Positions 60,631 to 64,000 of a DNA stretch of 64,000 bases are shown here, piece by piece. The position numbers and the translations under genes were made by a program. How positions within the stretch are numbered: position 1 is the first letter of the stretch; each line of letters begins with the position of its first letter. The notes below the pieces were generated by a model. The model made no database searches. It saw only the letters and a program-made list of their open reading frames with translations, and had not been told where the DNA came from. The DNA comes from a bacterium (GTDB lineage: Bacteria > Patescibacteriota > Saccharimonadia > Saccharimonadales > UBA4665): positions 40,949 through 104,948 of the forward strand of contig JAJYDV010000002.1 of NCBI GenBank assembly GCA_021777375.1, read 5' to 3'.

Positions 60631-60659
60631 TTGTCAAACAACTCTTAAGTTGATAAAAT
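60631..60659 (+). promoter_or_regulatory. Putative rplK promoter TTGTCA-N17-TAAAAT with TGA extended -10
   Basis: Motif match in the nusG-rplK gap. Confidence 0.55.
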
Positions 60660-60695
60660 AGCAATCTGTTACGTGCTCAAAATTAAGGAGAAACT

Positions 60696-61127
60696 ATGGC
60701 TAGCAAAGCCATTAAGGCAAATCTGAAACTAAAAATCCGTGCTGGTCAGGCAAATCCTGCACCACCAGTAGGAAGTACACTTGGGCAATATGGTGTCAAC
60801 ATGATGGATTTTATTAATCCGTTTAATGAACAAACCAAGGATTTAATGGGTGCTGAGCTGACAGTGCACATCGTTATTTATGATGACCGGTCTCTAACAT
60901 TTAGATATGTCAGCACCCCTACAGACGACCGTATTCGCGCTGCTCTGAAGATTGACAAAGGATCGGGCCGGCCTAACAGTGAAAAGATATCCAAAAAACT
61001 CAGTCAAGCCGATTTAGAGACTATTGCCGAGAATAAAGCTAAGGATATGAATACCGATAACTTAGAGGCTGTAAAAAAGATGGTAGCCGGAACTGCTCGT
61101 AGCATGGGCGTTGAAGTAGAACAATAA
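60696..61127 (+). CDS. rplK: 50S ribosomal protein L11
   Basis: KIRAGQANPAPPVGSTLGQYGVNMMDF; KDMNTDNLEAVKKMVAGTARSMGV. Confidence 0.97.
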   Translation: MASKAIKANLKLKIRAGQANPAPPVGSTLGQYGVNMMDFINPFNEQTKDLMGAELTVHIVIYDDRSLTFRYVSTPTDDRIRAALKIDKGSGRPNSEKISKKLSQADLETIAENKAKDMNTDNLEAVKKMVAGTARSMGVEVEQ

Positions 61128-61207
61128 ACAGTAACGACTAAGTAAACTATTAACCAGTGGGAGGCAATAATAAAGCCGTATGCACCACGAAAGGACAACA
61201 ATTAATT

Positions 61208-62116
61208 ATGCCAAGTAAAAAAATACCAGAAGCCACCCCTGTTCAAGAAATTGATCCGGAATCGAAGGATATTAAACCAACGAAAGCCAGTACCGCAAAA
61301 TCAGGTAAACGCAGCCTCAAGGCAATTACTGAAGCTGAAGAAAAACTAGCCAAAGAGAAGCGAAAACTTAATTCCAAAGAAACTACGGAAGCCAAGAAAG
61401 ACCATCCCCAGACAGCACACCACGTGGTTAGCCGTCTAGAGAAAAGAGCAAAAGCTTATAAAAAAGTCTACGCTTTAATCGACTCGACACAAAAATACTC
61501 TTTGAAAGAGGCAGTAGAACTAATCGGAAAAACCAATCCAGTAAAATTTGATGCGACAGTTGAGTTGCATATGAAACTTAACGTAGACCCAAGGCAAGCC
61601 GAAGAAAACATTCGTGATACCGTACTGTTGCCCTCTGGAAGCGGACGCAGTCTAAGAGTAGCAGTTTTTGTGGGCGCCGACGATACCGAAACAGCTAAGG
61701 AGTCCGGAGCCGATTTAATCGGAGAGGCTAATGTCATATCGGAGCTTAATGCTGGAAGTTTTAGTTTCGACGTTTTAATCTCAACTCCAGCTCAGATGGC
61801 AAAATTGGGAAAATATGCGCGCGTGCTTGGACCGAGAGGACTAATGCCAAATCCCAAAAGTGGTACGGTAACAAACGACATAGCACGGGCAATAAAGGAA
61901 GCTAAGTCTGGTAAAGTCGAGTACCGCGTAGATAGTGGCAGCAACCTACACATTCCAATCGGAAAGGTAAGTTTTAAGCCAAGTGCGCTTTTAGACAACT
62001 TAAATGCCGTTATTGCTAGCGTCCAGTCTAACAAACCGGCCAGTGTTAAGGGTGCATATATTTTAAGTATGCATTTGTCTACATCAATGGGGCCATCCAT
62101 TAAATTAGCGCTTTAA
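61208..62116 (+). CDS. rplA: 50S ribosomal protein L1 with long charged N-terminal extension
   Basis: Core ALIDSTQKYSLKEAVELIGKTNPVKFDATVELHMKL; LGPRGLMPNPKSGTVT. ATG at 61208 is internal to ORF 61157. Confidence 0.95.
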   Translation: MPSKKIPEATPVQEIDPESKDIKPTKASTAKSGKRSLKAITEAEEKLAKEKRKLNSKETTEAKKDHPQTAHHVVSRLEKRAKAYKKVYALIDSTQKYSLKEAVELIGKTNPVKFDATVELHMKLNVDPRQAEENIRDTVLLPSGSGRSLRVAVFVGADDTETAKESGADLIGEANVISELNAGSFSFDVLISTPAQMAKLGKYARVLGPRGLMPNPKSGTVTNDIARAIKEAKSGKVEYRVDSGSNLHIPIGKVSFKPSALLDNLNAVIASVQSNKPASVKGAYILSMHLSTSMGPSIKLAL

Positions 62117-63808
62117 GCGCACTGTCTTAGGCAAGCGCATCGCCAATAGAAGAGCATTCAGCATTTTAGTAAATCCGCGTATACCCCCGCGATAGCCAAG
62201 GAATCTATCTTCCCATTGCGGTTCATACTTTGATTTAAATCGATGCAGCCCACTAAACGAATATATCCGGTCGCCGTTAGTATATGCGAAGCGCAAAACA
62301 CTAGATACCAGATTTTCTTCAGATTGAGTAAGATCTAGGCCGACTAGTGGCGCTAAGCCTAAACTCAGGCTCGTCTGACCATTCGTTCTTAACTGGAAAA
62401 GCAAGCTATATAGCAAGAAATCATTACAGTTTGGTGGAGCTGAAGCAGAGGCCCGAAGCATGTCATAGGTAACTTCTGTTTTATTAAAGCTACTAGAAGG
62501 TACTATATTTAAAAATGCCTGAATCGTTTTGGCGGCATCGCGAATCACTGCTATGCTACACTGCTGGACATATTCCTCATTAAAGTAACCCATTACAAAA
62601 CCACGTTCCGTTCGCCCAGGCTTACTAAGCCAATCATCAGAGATTTTTTTAAGTCTATCAATAACTGCATCATGATGTGGAGGAATTAACAATTCAAAAG
62701 TAAAATTTTCCTTTTCAAAACGGTTTTTAATATTCCGAAAGTATTTATTCGCGGCCGTGACCTCGCAAAAATGAATAACATCAATGTACGCTTCCTGGCC
62801 GATAAGTTGTAGTTGGAAACCGGCTGAATCATAAATTGAGCGATATTTAGCGTTAACGTGCACAAGTGCCGGTTGCCAATCATTAGCCCAGCATAGTTCT
62901 GAAAATTCCTTGAGCAAAGATTTAAACGATTTTTCTCTTCCAACCGGATCAGCTAAGATTAACGCTACGCCACGCTTAGCGTAATAAGCTAATGCTGCAT
63001 TACCAGCCTGGTTAAAGAAATAGTGTTTGTCGTGTGGCCAAAGTTTAAAGAAATCTTCACTAGGTGCACCATACTCATCCATTATGCTCTTAATTTTTTT
63101 ACGCTGTTCGCTCTGATCAATTAAACGTGCCCGAACCGGCTGCACGAGTGAAATAACTAAATATGCAATCGATGCGGTGCTCACGAAGGATAGCGAGTCC
63201 ATGAATAATTTAGCGCGTTTAGAATATGGATGGAGCGGGTGATTGGTAGTTAAATCAAATTGATCGATAGTATGATGGATTGCACTGGAGAAGCTTATTT
63301 CAACATGAAAATCCGTTTCATCCATGAACATAAATCCACTAATACCATAGCCAAGGGTTATAACTAGAACGGATAATGCAAGGATCAGTGAACCGCGAAA
63401 AGCTCGAATATCGCTTTTAACTTTAAAATCATCTCGAGTAATTAATAGGGCAATTAGAATTATGCCGGGCAAAAAGATGTAGCGAAACAAAATGATAACC
63501 GAAGCACGACCAGCATGCAAATGATCGATTAATTCATTAGTACCTTCTCCCAGCATAAAAGTAAAAGCTGCAGCCGCTAGAACCAAAGCCGTACGTTTCC
63601 TTCTGAAGAGTAAGATACTTAGATATACAAAGCCAAGACCGAGAAGAAGATGCACATCAATCGTAAAGCTATTTAGCAACTTTAGGCGGTGTGCCATAAA
63701 TTGATCAAACAAGGTACTAAAAATAATAAACAAGCCATATATGCCAACAATCAGAGTGACAAGCAGCACGACAATATTAGTACTGGAAGTTTGTTTAGAA
63801 TATTTCAT
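62105..63808 (-). CDS. MprF/LysX-like membrane protein with DUF2156 aminoacyltransferase-type domain
   Basis: N-terminal TM helices; NQAGNAALAYYAKRGVALILADPVG; FQLQLIGQEAYIDV; NRFEKENFTFELL. Confidence 0.78.
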   Translation of the reverse strand: MKYSKQTSSTNIVVLLVTLIVGIYGLFIIFSTLFDQFMAHRLKLLNSFTIDVHLLLGLGFVYLSILLFRRKRTALVLAAAAFTFMLGEGTNELIDHLHAGRASVIILFRYIFLPGIILIALLITRDDFKVKSDIRAFRGSLILALSVLVITLGYGISGFMFMDETDFHVEISFSSAIHHTIDQFDLTTNHPLHPYSKRAKLFMDSLSFVSTASIAYLVISLVQPVRARLIDQSEQRKKIKSIMDEYGAPSEDFFKLWPHDKHYFFNQAGNAALAYYAKRGVALILADPVGREKSFKSLLKEFSELCWANDWQPALVHVNAKYRSIYDSAGFQLQLIGQEAYIDVIHFCEVTAANKYFRNIKNRFEKENFTFELLIPPHHDAVIDRLKKISDDWLSKPGRTERGFVMGYFNEEYVQQCSIAVIRDAAKTIQAFLNIVPSSSFNKTEVTYDMLRASASAPPNCNDFLLYSLLFQLRTNGQTSLSLGLAPLVGLDLTQSEENLVSSVLRFAYTNGDRIYSFSGLHRFKSKYEPQWEDRFLGYRGGIRGFTKMLNALLLAMRLPKTVRLKR

Positions 63809-63899
63809 TGTCTATTAGCAAGTAATATTGTACTGGATTTTTATAGTCCATAGAACAGTAAATAGAACAGTATTTTATCCACCCACCATACATCTTGCA

Positions 63900-63931
63900 C
63901 ACTTTCACTAAACTAGAAAGGAGTGAAAGTG
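63900..63931 (+). repeat. Perfect 10-bp inverted repeat CACTTTCACT-N12-AGTGAAAGTG around a putative RBS/start
   Basis: Read directly; the loop ends in AAAGG and the right arm contains GTG codons. Confidence 0.7.
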
Positions 63932-64000
63932 AGATATAGAAAGATGACAGAGAGACAACTTCTAGTCTATGGGGCTAGGATTAGATTAGGGTGGTTTAGA
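63923..64000 (+). CDS. Possible 5' end of the next gene, truncated by window edge
   Basis: Open frame to the window end; starts GTG 63923/63929 or ATG 63944; AAAGGAG nearby. Confidence 0.35.
   Translation, partial: MKVRYRKMTERQLLVYGARIRLGWFR

Noticed and set aside
1-64000. CRISPR arrays, transposons, prophage, toxin-antitoxin pairs
   Set aside because: No spaced direct repeats, transposase or integrase motifs or TA-like gene pairs were recognised. The P-loop kinase at 55360 resembles zeta-toxin-type kinases only at fold level and has no antitoxin-like partner.
1-64000. UGA recoding to Gly or Trp, as in some CPR lineages
   Set aside because: Conserved genes (e.g. trpS, rpsJ) end at TGA at expected C-termini and no in-frame TGA was needed; the only Trp tRNA seen has a CCA anticodon.

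Overview
The window is a housekeeping-dense chromosomal segment. Its protein signatures look like a reduced-genome CPR-type bacterium, probably Saccharibacteria/TM7-like; that placement is inferred from recognised sequence features, not from a search. From left to right it carries: the clpC 3' end; radA; a class A PBP; tyrS; recG; rsmD; tRNA-Leu; hisS; tig; clpP behind a CIRCE operator; then one co-directional run from rpoB and rpoC through rpsL, rpsG, fusA, tuf and the S10, spc and alpha ribosomal clusters to rplM and rpsI. After that come trpS, an RluD-type synthase, holB-like and TPR genes; tRNA-Tyr and two tRNA-Thr; rpmG; an alpha-glucan cluster (GH15, GH57, GT4, GH63-like); tRNA-Trp; a kinase, metallopeptidase, histidine kinase and GT2; then secE, nusG, rplK, rplA and an MprF-like DUF2156 protein. 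No CRISPR array, prophage or transposase was seen. The observations most worth checking are: (1) RNA polymerase beta' appears to have lost both canonical zinc sites, all four ligands at the N-terminal site and three of four at the second, alongside Cys-poor S4, S14, L33 and L36; (2) several operon-first genes have a -10 box 7-10 nt before the start codon and no Shine-Dalgarno, suggesting leaderless mRNAs; (3) a CIRCE element whose spacer holds the -35 box of clpP; (4) an intrinsic-terminator-like hairpin just upstream of secE; (5) structured leaders before rpoB, tuf and rplC; (6) an alpha-glucan cluster lying between rpmG and secE. I found no convincing wholly new multi-gene system.
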